This document shows positions 7,660-14,514 of a DNA stretch of 33,434 nt, one piece after another. This stretch comes from an uncultured Clostridia bacterium. Lineage in GTDB: Bacteria; Bacillota; Clostridia; Christensenellales; Borkfalkiaceae. The stretch lies in contig CAJFFD010000014.1 in the NCBI GenBank assembly GCA_904373255.1, forward strand, positions 1,187 through 34,620, in the 5' to 3' direction. The position numbers and the translations under genes were made by a program. Each line of letters starts with the position of its first letter. The first letter of the stretch is position 1. The notes beneath the pieces were generated by a model, which had not been told where the DNA came from, did not search any database, and was given only the letters and a program-made list of their open reading frames with translations.

Positions 7660-9567
7660 ATGAGGAAAGGAAAATTCAGGCAAGCACTCGGCACAATGTC
7701 GCTCGCGCTCGCTTCGCTGTTCGTATTCGGGGCATGCACCCATACTCCTTCGAACGGCGGGGAAACGCAGCTCGATTTCGATACGCGCGGTCTTACCGCA
7801 CAGGAATACAGCGTGGCAAATCTGACCGCCGTCGACGATTACGGCCGCACGGTCACGGTCATTGACCCGTCGGATGAAAGCAGGCGCTACGTCGGTCTGT
7901 TCTATTTCACCTGGCTCGGTTCGCAGGGCATGACGGGCATATACGACGTAAACAAGCTCGAACAGCTGGGGGCGGATTCGCCTCTGTACGATACCGACGA
8001 TACGACGGGCGCAAGTCCCACGCACCAGTTCCATTTTATGAGCGAACCGCTCTACGGCTATTATTCTCTGCGCGACCCGTGGGTGATCGCGCGGCACGTC
8101 GAACTTCTCACAATGGCGGGCATCGACTATATCCTGTTCGACTATACCAACTCCGTCACTTATAACGACGTTGTTACTCTCATTTTGCAGACGCTGGATA
8201 CATACCGGCTGCAGGGGTGGGATGTGCCGAAGGTCGGGTTCTATACCAACACCGCGAGCGCTGCGACCATCCGCAATATTTATAACACCTTCTACGTCAC
8301 AAATCAGTACAACGACCTTTGGTTCCGCTTCAAAGGGGACAGCCGCCCCGTCATCGTCGGCGTTTCCACCGCCAACGGCGGCGCGAGCGACCAGACGGAT
8401 GCGTCGCAGTTCCTTTCCACAAGCGATCCGCTGTACAGCTATTTCAATTTTTATGAATCGCAGTGGCCTTCCACGGGCGTAGCGAACGACGAAAAAGGTC
8501 TTCCGTGGCTGCAATGGGGTACCCCCGTGCCGAACATGAACGGGAACATCTCCGTATCGGTCGCGCAGCATTCCGACGAATCTCCCTATTTTTCCGAGGA
8601 GCGCCCCACGTCTTCCCGCGGTTACGACGGTTACGAAGTACACGAAGACTGGTGGCTGGGGCAGAATTTCGGCTGGCAGTGGGACAACGCGCTCACCTAT
8701 GCCGACGCGGGCATGGTGCAGAACATTTTCGTCACCGGCTGGAACGAGTGGACAGCCATTAAATACATCACCAACGACGGGCAGGGCGGTGCAGGCAGTA
8801 CCAGCGGCTGGACGGGCAGGGATGTATTCTTTGTCGACGGTTACAACGCCGAATATTCGCGAGACATCGAGATGGGCAAGGCATTCGGCGACAGCTTCTA
8901 TCTGCAAATGGTATCGGGCGTGCGCACCTTCAAGGGGAACGAAGCGAAGAAATACCGCATGGCGACCAAAACCATCGAAGATCTTTCCGACCTTACCGCA
9001 TGGGACAACGTGTTCGTCGAATATGCCGACTTTGCGGGCGACGCAATGCCGCGCAACGGCGAAAACGCCGCCAGGGAACCGGGCGCGTACGTCGATAACT
9101 CCAACCGCAACGATATTACGTCCGTCAAAGTCATTCACGACGATACTTACGTCTATTTCCGCGTGGAAACGCTCGAGCCTGTAACCGAATACGCTTCGGG
9201 GGACGAGGGCTGGATGAACCTGCTGATCTCCGCCGGCGATACGGAAACGTCGTTTGCGGGATTTAATTATATCGTCAACCGCCATCCGGGCGAAAACGGA
9301 AAGACGTCCGTCGAAAAATGCAGCGAAAGCGGATTCAACTGGGCAGAAGCGGGCGAGGCGGAAATATACCGCAGCGAAAACACGCTGATCTATAAAATCC
9401 CACTCTCTGCGCTCGGCATGACGGCGGATAACGTCAGCTTTTCCTTCAAGGTGGCGGATAACGTGCAGTTCGATATGGACAAAGAACTGAACAGCCATAT
9501 CCTCGACTATTACATTTCGGGTGACAGCGCGCCGATCGGCAGATTCGGTTTCGCTTATAACAAATAA
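7660..9567 (+). CDS. GH99/GH71-like lipoprotein with C-terminal carbohydrate-binding-like domain
   Basis: The 635-residue protein has a lipoprotein signal (VFGAC, Cys26), so it is tethered outside the membrane. Residues ~60-430 resemble the barrel of GH99/GH71/WbsX-type glycan enzymes: YVGLFYFTWLG, DPWVIARHVELLTMAGIDYILFDY, and the signature GWNEW at residues 360-364, which carries a candidate catalytic glutamate. Residues ~440-635 form a beta-rich module (SVKVIHDDTYVYFRVETLEP, YKIPLSALGM) like CBM9/DOMON domains that bind sugar ends. It starts 19 nt after the permease gene and is probably co-transcribed. It likely trims a surface-bound glycan before uptake; the linkage cut cannot be assigned. 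Confidence 0.78.
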   Translation: MRKGKFRQALGTMSLALASLFVFGACTHTPSNGGETQLDFDTRGLTAQEYSVANLTAVDDYGRTVTVIDPSDESRRYVGLFYFTWLGSQGMTGIYDVNKLEQLGADSPLYDTDDTTGASPTHQFHFMSEPLYGYYSLRDPWVIARHVELLTMAGIDYILFDYTNSVTYNDVVTLILQTLDTYRLQGWDVPKVGFYTNTASAATIRNIYNTFYVTNQYNDLWFRFKGDSRPVIVGVSTANGGASDQTDASQFLSTSDPLYSYFNFYESQWPSTGVANDEKGLPWLQWGTPVPNMNGNISVSVAQHSDESPYFSEERPTSSRGYDGYEVHEDWWLGQNFGWQWDNALTYADAGMVQNIFVTGWNEWTAIKYITNDGQGGAGSTSGWTGRDVFFVDGYNAEYSRDIEMGKAFGDSFYLQMVSGVRTFKGNEAKKYRMATKTIEDLSDLTAWDNVFVEYADFAGDAMPRNGENAAREPGAYVDNSNRNDITSVKVIHDDTYVYFRVETLEPVTEYASGDEGWMNLLISAGDTETSFAGFNYIVNRHPGENGKTSVEKCSESGFNWAEAGEAEIYRSENTLIYKIPLSALGMTADNVSFSFKVADNVQFDMDKELNSHILDYYISGDSAPIGRFGFAYNK

Positions 9568-9595
9568 AGATTTTATTGAGGAGGTTCTTGTACTG

Positions 9596-10102
9596 TTGTC
9601 GCTTTGCCTCGCGGTCGCGCTCGGCGTGAGCGTCGGCGTGGTCGGCTTTGCGGCAGACGACGAAACGCCCGTAACGGTTTCCGCCGTGGAAACCGTGGCA
9701 TCGGAATTCACCGGCAACGGATTTACGATGCGCGTGGATCTCACGACGGACGCGGAGGGATTACCCAACCCGCTGACCGTGAACGGTACGGTAAGGTATT
9801 TCCGCAACGGTGTGAGCGCGGCGCTCGGCACCGCGCAAAGCAGGAACGGGTCTGTTGTAAAATTGTATTTCAAGGACGCAACCGGTCTTGCCTTTACGAA
9901 CGGCGTTTCGGAGGCAGGGGATATTCTCGTGTTTCGTTCAGCAATACTTCGGGTACGTCGTACAAGGTCGAGGGAAATCTTGTCTATGAATTCGACGGCT
10001 CCGAATGGGCGGAATCGTCCCTCCCGGAGGCAACCATCACGAGCGTTGCCGGATTTACGCCTTCGGACGGCAACAGCGGTTTTCCGATCCGCCTGCATTT
10101 GA
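9596..10102 (+). CDS. Giant surface protein, fragment 1 (signal core and repeat 1)
   Basis: This frame is meaningful from the signal-peptide core to GDIL at about 9928; beyond that it is out of frame. Restoring one base there would give GDILSVS, matching the GDVLSVG strand of later repeats. The repeat contains FTGNGFTMRVDL, also seen in repeat 6. Confidence 0.5.
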   Translation: MSLCLAVALGVSVGVVGFAADDETPVTVSAVETVASEFTGNGFTMRVDLTTDAEGLPNPLTVNGTVRYFRNGVSAALGTAQSRNGSVVKLYFKDATGLAFTNGVSEAGDILVFRSAILRVRRTRSREILSMNSTAPNGRNRPSRRQPSRALPDLRLRTATAVFRSACI

Positions 10103-10341
10103 ATACAAGCGTTTCGGTTTCGCTCGGAACCACGAATCTCGTGGCAGAGGAGGATCAGATTGCGAAGATCACCTATACCCGCGGCGATAACAGCGTTTCC
10201 GCCGGTACCGTTCAGGTGTACGGAACATGGATGTATATCTATTTCAGAACCAGTGCCGACCTGCCGCTCACGCTGGATACATTTGAGCGCGGCGACATTT
10301 TCTCCGTCGGCGAAAATATGACCGCTCCGTCACTTATGTGA
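9937..10341 (+). CDS. Giant surface protein, fragment 2 (end of repeat 1, repeat 2)
   Basis: Continues the protein in the next frame from SFSNTSGTSYKVEG. It holds repeat 2 (ITSVAGFTPSDGNSGF to RGDIFSVGENMT) and then runs into a stop at 10339-10341. There is no start codon or ribosome site of its own. Confidence 0.5.
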   Translation, partial: FSNTSGTSYKVEGNLVYEFDGSEWAESSLPEATITSVAGFTPSDGNSGFPIRLHLNTSVSVSLGTTNLVAEEDQIAKITYTRGDNSVSAGTVQVYGTWMYIYFRTSADLPLTLDTFERGDIFSVGENMTAPSLM

Positions 10342-11108
10342 TTCCGGGTACCGTATCCTATATTTATAACGGTACGGCTTGGGTTCCCGGTTCGGAATTG
10401 CCTTCAGCCGTGCAGATCACCTGGCCGGAAGCGTTCGGTTCCTCCGCATGGGAGGAGGGGCATCAGGTGCGCGTTCCTTCCACGGGTCTGGAAAATCTCA
10501 GCCAGCACGGGCTCGCCTATGACCCGAGCATGTTGTCGCTGGTTACCGTCAAGAGCGGCGATTCTAAATATACGGCAACGCACATCTATGAAGAGGGCGG
10601 CTTGCTCACTTTCTTCTTCAACGGTTCCGGGTATGACGGGCAGAATCCGGCGGACGGCGATGTTTTGAGCGTCGGCGCAAACCTCCTCGTTTCCAACCGG
10701 AACGGAATCGAGTATACAAACGAAGAAGCCGTTACCTTTACTTATGACGCAGACTGCGGCATGTGGGTTCGCGGCGACGTAGAAGTCAGGCAGATCACCT
10801 GGCCGGATACGTTTGACGCCTCGGCATGGGCGCAGGGGCATCAGGTGCGCGTCCCTTCCACGGGGTTGACGAATAATAGTCAGCACGGGCTTACTTACGA
10901 TGCAAGCATGCTGCCCTTGGTCACAATCGCCAGCGGGGAAACGAAGCACACAGCAACGCACATCTATGAAGAGGGCGGCTTGCTCACTTTCTTCTTCAAC
11001 GGTTCCGGGTACGACGGGCAGCACCCGACGGACGGCGACGTGCTGAGCGTCCGGTCTTGCCCACGCGAACGGCGCGGCGGTGAACTATACTTACAGCGCC
11101 GAGGATGA
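10338..11108 (+). CDS. Giant surface protein, fragment 3 (repeats 3 and 4)
   Basis: Carries two closely related repeats (QITWPEAFGSSAWEEGHQV and QITWPDTFDASAWAQGHQV) exactly 378 nt apart, with a 59-nt identical stretch (10575-10633 and 10953-11011). In frame up to GDVLSV at about 11052. The ATG at 10338 overlaps the previous stop but lacks a ribosome site. Confidence 0.55.
   Translation: MIPGTVSYIYNGTAWVPGSELPSAVQITWPEAFGSSAWEEGHQVRVPSTGLENLSQHGLAYDPSMLSLVTVKSGDSKYTATHIYEEGGLLTFFFNGSGYDGQNPADGDVLSVGANLLVSNRNGIEYTNEEAVTFTYDADCGMWVRGDVEVRQITWPDTFDASAWAQGHQVRVPSTGLTNNSQHGLTYDASMLPLVTIASGETKHTATHIYEEGGLLTFFFNGSGYDGQHPTDGDVLSVRSCPRERRGGELYLQRRG
10575..11011 (+). repeat. 59-nt identical direct repeat, 378 nt apart
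   Basis: Positions 10575-10633 and 10953-11011 are identical; the surrounding 378-nt (126-codon) units are strongly similar. This is the DNA trace of recent duplication or gene conversion among the surface-protein repeats. Confidence 0.9.
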
Positions 11109-11397
11109 GTGTTGGATTCGCGACGGCGTAGAACTCCCCGACGAACCGGATATTTCCGAACTCGACCCCATCGAAATCGAGTCGGTAACGGTCACGGACG
11201 TGGTGAACGGCAAAAACACCGATTCCACCTTCTTCATCAACAGCACTTCGACCAACACGCAGGATTTCGGCGATGCCGACTATACGGCGACGAATATCCG
11301 CAGCTATATCACGTTCACCTTCCCGAGCGGAACGGAAACGTCGCCCTGGTATGTTGAACGGCAGGGTCGCACGCCTCTTCATCCGCCAGGAAAATAA
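11080..11397 (+). CDS. Giant surface protein, fragment 4 (start of repeat 5)
   Basis: Meaningful from GLAHANGAAVNYTY (about 11053) to TSPWYV (about 11354). The sequence IESVTVTDVVNGKNTDSTFFI is homologous to repeat 8 in fragment 6. No ribosome site is visible at any start codon. Confidence 0.45.
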   Translation: MNYTYSAEDECWIRDGVELPDEPDISELDPIEIESVTVTDVVNGKNTDSTFFINSTSTNTQDFGDADYTATNIRSYITFTFPSGTETSPWYVERQGRTPLHPPGK

Positions 11398-12274
11398 TCC
11401 GAGCGCGAACATCAACAACGGGCAGATCCCCGTCGGCGGCATCCTGACCATCAAAGCAGGGTTCCGCATCCTCGAAACGGAAGCGCTGCAGGAAGATGTT
11501 TCCTACATTTTTGACGGAACGCAATGGATCGAGGGTACCGAACTGCCCGACGTTGCCGCGGATTTCACCTATGCGCAGACGCAGAGATCGGGATTCGAAA
11601 ATAACGGATTCACGATGCGCGTGGACGTCGCTACGAACGCGGCGGATCTCGGCCCGGAGGGCATGAACCTCGATTGCGATGCGGGCATGAACGAATATAT
11701 CACCTATACGCGCGGCACTGCGCAGGCGGTCGCGGGCGTTCTTCACCGCGACGGGGCAAAGATGCGCGTATACTTCAAAAATCCCGCGGGCGCTTCGTTC
11801 ACCAACGGCGTTTCGCAGGAAGGGGATATTCTCACGATCAAGCAGGGATTCGAATTCCGCGACGTCAACGGGATCACTTACGTTGTTTCCGAAGATGTGA
11901 GCTTCCGCTTTGACGGCGGCGCCTGGATCAAAGCGGATGGCGGCGAGTATCCCGATCTTGTCAGCGTTATCGCGACGGGTGCGGAAACCAACAGTAACGG
12001 TCAATACGACGGCGCAGAGCCTCGGCGGGTTCATCGACATGCAGCTGACCGAAGATCTGCTTTCGCAGGTAACATATACCCGCAACGGCGTTTCGGTCAA
12101 CGCGGTCTATGCTTACAGCCAGAGCAAGAGCGTTCTGTTCTGGTTCAGGGGTACGAACGGGCTTACCATGGCGGAGGATTCCCCCGAACCCGGCGATACC
12201 ATCACCATCGGCGAGGGATTCCGCTTCGTTTCCAACGACAACAGGTACGCGGGCGAGTACTATATGTTCGGTGA
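11273..12274 (+). CDS. Giant surface protein, fragment 5 (repeats 5-6 and start of 7)
   Basis: The homologous part runs from GRVARLFIRQ (about 11360) to ETNSNG (about 11996) and includes IPVGGILTIKAGF and EALQEDVSYIFDG, nearly the same as in repeat 8. The residues before and after this stretch are out of frame. Confidence 0.5.
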   Translation: MPTIRRRISAAISRSPSRAERKRRPGMLNGRVARLFIRQENNPSANINNGQIPVGGILTIKAGFRILETEALQEDVSYIFDGTQWIEGTELPDVAADFTYAQTQRSGFENNGFTMRVDVATNAADLGPEGMNLDCDAGMNEYITYTRGTAQAVAGVLHRDGAKMRVYFKNPAGASFTNGVSQEGDILTIKQGFEFRDVNGITYVVSEDVSFRFDGGAWIKADGGEYPDLVSVIATGAETNSNGQYDGAEPRRVHRHAADRRSAFAGNIYPQRRFGQRGLCLQPEQERSVLVQGYERAYHGGGFPRTRRYHHHRRGIPLRFQRQQVRGRVLYVR

Positions 12275-14432
12275 ACCTCTGACGTACATGTTTGACGGCG
12301 TGGCGTGGGTAACTCCGCGCGAGATTCCGGATCGCGATTATGCGAGCCTTACTCCCATCACCATCGATTCGGTCAGCACGGCAAACCCGAACGGTTCCGA
12401 GTCGGATACGGTGTTCTATATCACGACCACCTCTTCCAACGACAGGGTATTCGACAACAGCAACTACGACGACGTCTATACCGTTCTGCCGTACTTCTCC
12501 TTCGTGTATCCGAACGGCAATATCGCCGACGTGTGGTGCGCGCGCGTGGACGGCAAAGTGATCCGCCTGTATATTCATGAACCCGGTTCGCAGTCGAACA
12601 TCGGCATGGCGACGATGCCCGAAGGCGGTGTTCTGACCATCCGCGCCGGATTCGGTATCCTCAATACGGAGGCTTTGCAGGAGGACGTTTCGTACGTCTA
12701 CAACGGCACAGGATTCGTTGCGCTGAACGCGCCTTCCTCCGAAAGCGATTACGAAATCACCACCCCGAACGATACCCATATCAAAGTGGGGCAGGATTTG
12801 CAGATCGAAGTCAAGGCTGCCGACGGCATCACCGCATATTTCCGCTATGCCGTCAACAATAAGGAAATTGCAACCATCTCCTCGCTGGGCGTCCTGCGCG
12901 GATTGTCGGAGGGAACCGTCACCGTTTCCGTGTGGTACGGCAATCTGCCCGTCAAAACGGTAACGATCGTTGTCGACCCGCTGCAGAAGGAAGATATTGA
13001 AAGCTTTGAAATCGTAACGGATATAGATCAGTTCATCATCCCCGTAAACGGCAACCCCTCGGGCAGCACAAACTATTTCTACGAAACGGTCGTCGAGAGC
13101 GGCGGATACGTTCTGATGGGGCAATATACCCTGACGAACGGCGTCAAGGTCAACGTCGAAATCACCGCGGACATGATCGGAAAGCAGGACTTTGCAGAGG
13201 CGGGGAACTATGCGGTCATCATCACCGACCCGTTGAGCGAAATGACGGCGGAAATTGAAGTCGAAGTCATCAACCAGCGCGTCGTCGGAACGTTCAGCTC
13301 CCTGGGCGTGAGCGGCTATGACGTTGACGACAGCCGCAACGCATCCGGCACCTGGAACGGGCATATGATGGTCGGTATGGACGCGTTCTCCACCAACACC
13401 CTCAACATGACGGGCAAAAATACCGCAGAAGCGGCAGTGTTGCGGGATATGTCGAATTATATCGTCTATGAAGATGCCAAGGACGGCGTCGTCTACCAGA
13501 ACACATACGACGAACAGGGGAAAGCGGTCGATACGCCCATTTCGCTGTGGCAGCTCGGATCGCGTTACCTCGTGTTGATCCGCCCGAACGGATATTCCGG
13601 AACGAAGGGTTACGGCGTGATCGACGGCGAACAGATCCCCATTTACAGGCAGGGCGACAAGATCACCTTCAAGGCAGGCATGCCCGCCTATAAGTTCATC
13701 GGCAATGCGGATAACACCGCAGGCTACTACATCGTCGAGGGCGTGCGCGAATCGGATATAACCTATTATTGCTACGAGGATAACGGCACGAGCAGCTTGT
13801 GGCAGCTGTACATCGAATACACCGATTTCACGGTCAGCGAATCGATCGAAATCGAGGCGGGTGCGGCACAGCCGATTGGCGCGGTGCGCGTCCCCGCGGA
13901 TGCTACGACGGGTACGTTCACCTATCAGTCGTCCGATCCTTCCGTTGTCACCATCAACGAAGTCGGTACGATGATCGGCATGTCGACGGGCGAAGCCAGG
14001 ATCACGATTACGCTGTCGGGCGGCAAGGACGAAAACGGCGAAGACCGCGCTCCGATCACGAAGGAAGTCAAGGTTACGGTCGTACGCGGCGTCAGCAAGG
14101 TGGAAGGTTCGATCGAGGTTCGTCAGGGCGAGGAAGTCGACCTTTCGCAGTACTCCGTCGTCGTGACCTATACCGACGGCACGACGGAGGAAATCAAACT
14201 GAACGACGAGCGCGTCGTCATGGATCAGATCAACACCGACGAACTCGGTACGCTCACTTACAGGGTCTCGGTCACGATCAACGGCACCCCCGTGCGCGGC
14301 ACGCTGACCGTCAACGTCGTTGCGGCAGGCGGATGCAGCTCCGCGGTCGGCGCGGCGTCGGCAGGCATCGCCGCGGCGGTATTGCTGGCGGCGGGCGCAA
14401 TACTCTTTGTCCGTAAGAAAAAGTTAGGTTAA
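11910..14432 (+). CDS. Giant surface protein, fragment 6 (repeats 7-8, Ig-like domains, anchor)
   Basis: The largest intact piece, 840 codons, with true homology starting near 11998 (QSLGGFIDMQL). It carries repeats 7 and 8, then Big2-like modules with NNKEIATISSLGVLRGLSEGTV and SSDPSVVTINEVGTMIGMS, which are typical of bacterial surface proteins. It ends with AAGGCSSAVG, a hydrophobic segment and FVRKKKLG. No start signal of its own is visible. The rhamnosidase gene follows closely. Confidence 0.7.
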   Translation: MTAAPGSKRMAASIPILSALSRRVRKPTVTVNTTAQSLGGFIDMQLTEDLLSQVTYTRNGVSVNAVYAYSQSKSVLFWFRGTNGLTMAEDSPEPGDTITIGEGFRFVSNDNRYAGEYYMFGEPLTYMFDGVAWVTPREIPDRDYASLTPITIDSVSTANPNGSESDTVFYITTTSSNDRVFDNSNYDDVYTVLPYFSFVYPNGNIADVWCARVDGKVIRLYIHEPGSQSNIGMATMPEGGVLTIRAGFGILNTEALQEDVSYVYNGTGFVALNAPSSESDYEITTPNDTHIKVGQDLQIEVKAADGITAYFRYAVNNKEIATISSLGVLRGLSEGTVTVSVWYGNLPVKTVTIVVDPLQKEDIESFEIVTDIDQFIIPVNGNPSGSTNYFYETVVESGGYVLMGQYTLTNGVKVNVEITADMIGKQDFAEAGNYAVIITDPLSEMTAEIEVEVINQRVVGTFSSLGVSGYDVDDSRNASGTWNGHMMVGMDAFSTNTLNMTGKNTAEAAVLRDMSNYIVYEDAKDGVVYQNTYDEQGKAVDTPISLWQLGSRYLVLIRPNGYSGTKGYGVIDGEQIPIYRQGDKITFKAGMPAYKFIGNADNTAGYYIVEGVRESDITYYCYEDNGTSSLWQLYIEYTDFTVSESIEIEAGAAQPIGAVRVPADATTGTFTYQSSDPSVVTINEVGTMIGMSTGEARITITLSGGKDENGEDRAPITKEVKVTVVRGVSKVEGSIEVRQGEEVDLSQYSVVVTYTDGTTEEIKLNDERVVMDQINTDELGTLTYRVSVTINGTPVRGTLTVNVVAAGGCSSAVGAASAGIAAAVLLAAGAILFVRKKKLG

Positions 14433-14514
14433 CAGGATAGGATTGCAGCGGGTGTCTGCACTGGCGTGCGGGCGCCCGCTTTGCAAAATGCACGGAACGA
14501 TACTCTTTTCAGCT

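Larger units (their letters stand above)
9596..14432 (+). pseudogene. Giant repeat-built, C-terminally anchored surface protein, broken by five frame changes
   Basis: Six successive ORF segments in changing frames join into one coherent protein of ~1,600 residues. At least eight units of ~126 residues run from 9.68 to 12.75 kb, each ending in a DG-x-x-W or NGTAW-like turn after a GDxLSVG or GGxLTIxAGF strand. They are followed by Big2-like domains (about 12.76-12.98 and 13.82-14.09 kb), a bacterial Ig-like domain (VEGSIEVRQGEEVDLSQYSV) and the anchor GGCSSAVG, helix, RKKKLG. Frame changes fall near 9930, 10335, 11050, 11355 and 12000. A signal-peptide core (LSLCLAVALGVSVGVVGFAA) follows GAGGAGG (9578-9584), but no ATG and no basic N-region are present; TTG at 9596 is the best available start. 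Likely role: adhesion or glycan binding at the cell surface. It is either a decaying gene or a region with small deletions in the assembly. Confidence 0.75.

Noticed and set aside
7585-10098. 837-codon open frame on the minus strand
   Set aside because: It lies opposite the GH99-like lipoprotein and surface-protein genes, is Arg/Val-rich, has no ribosome site and shows no domain; the long opening comes from GC-biased codon use of the plus-strand genes.
14433-14514. Terminator between the surface-protein gene and the GH78 gene
   Set aside because: No stable hairpin with a T run is visible, so read-through is the simpler view.
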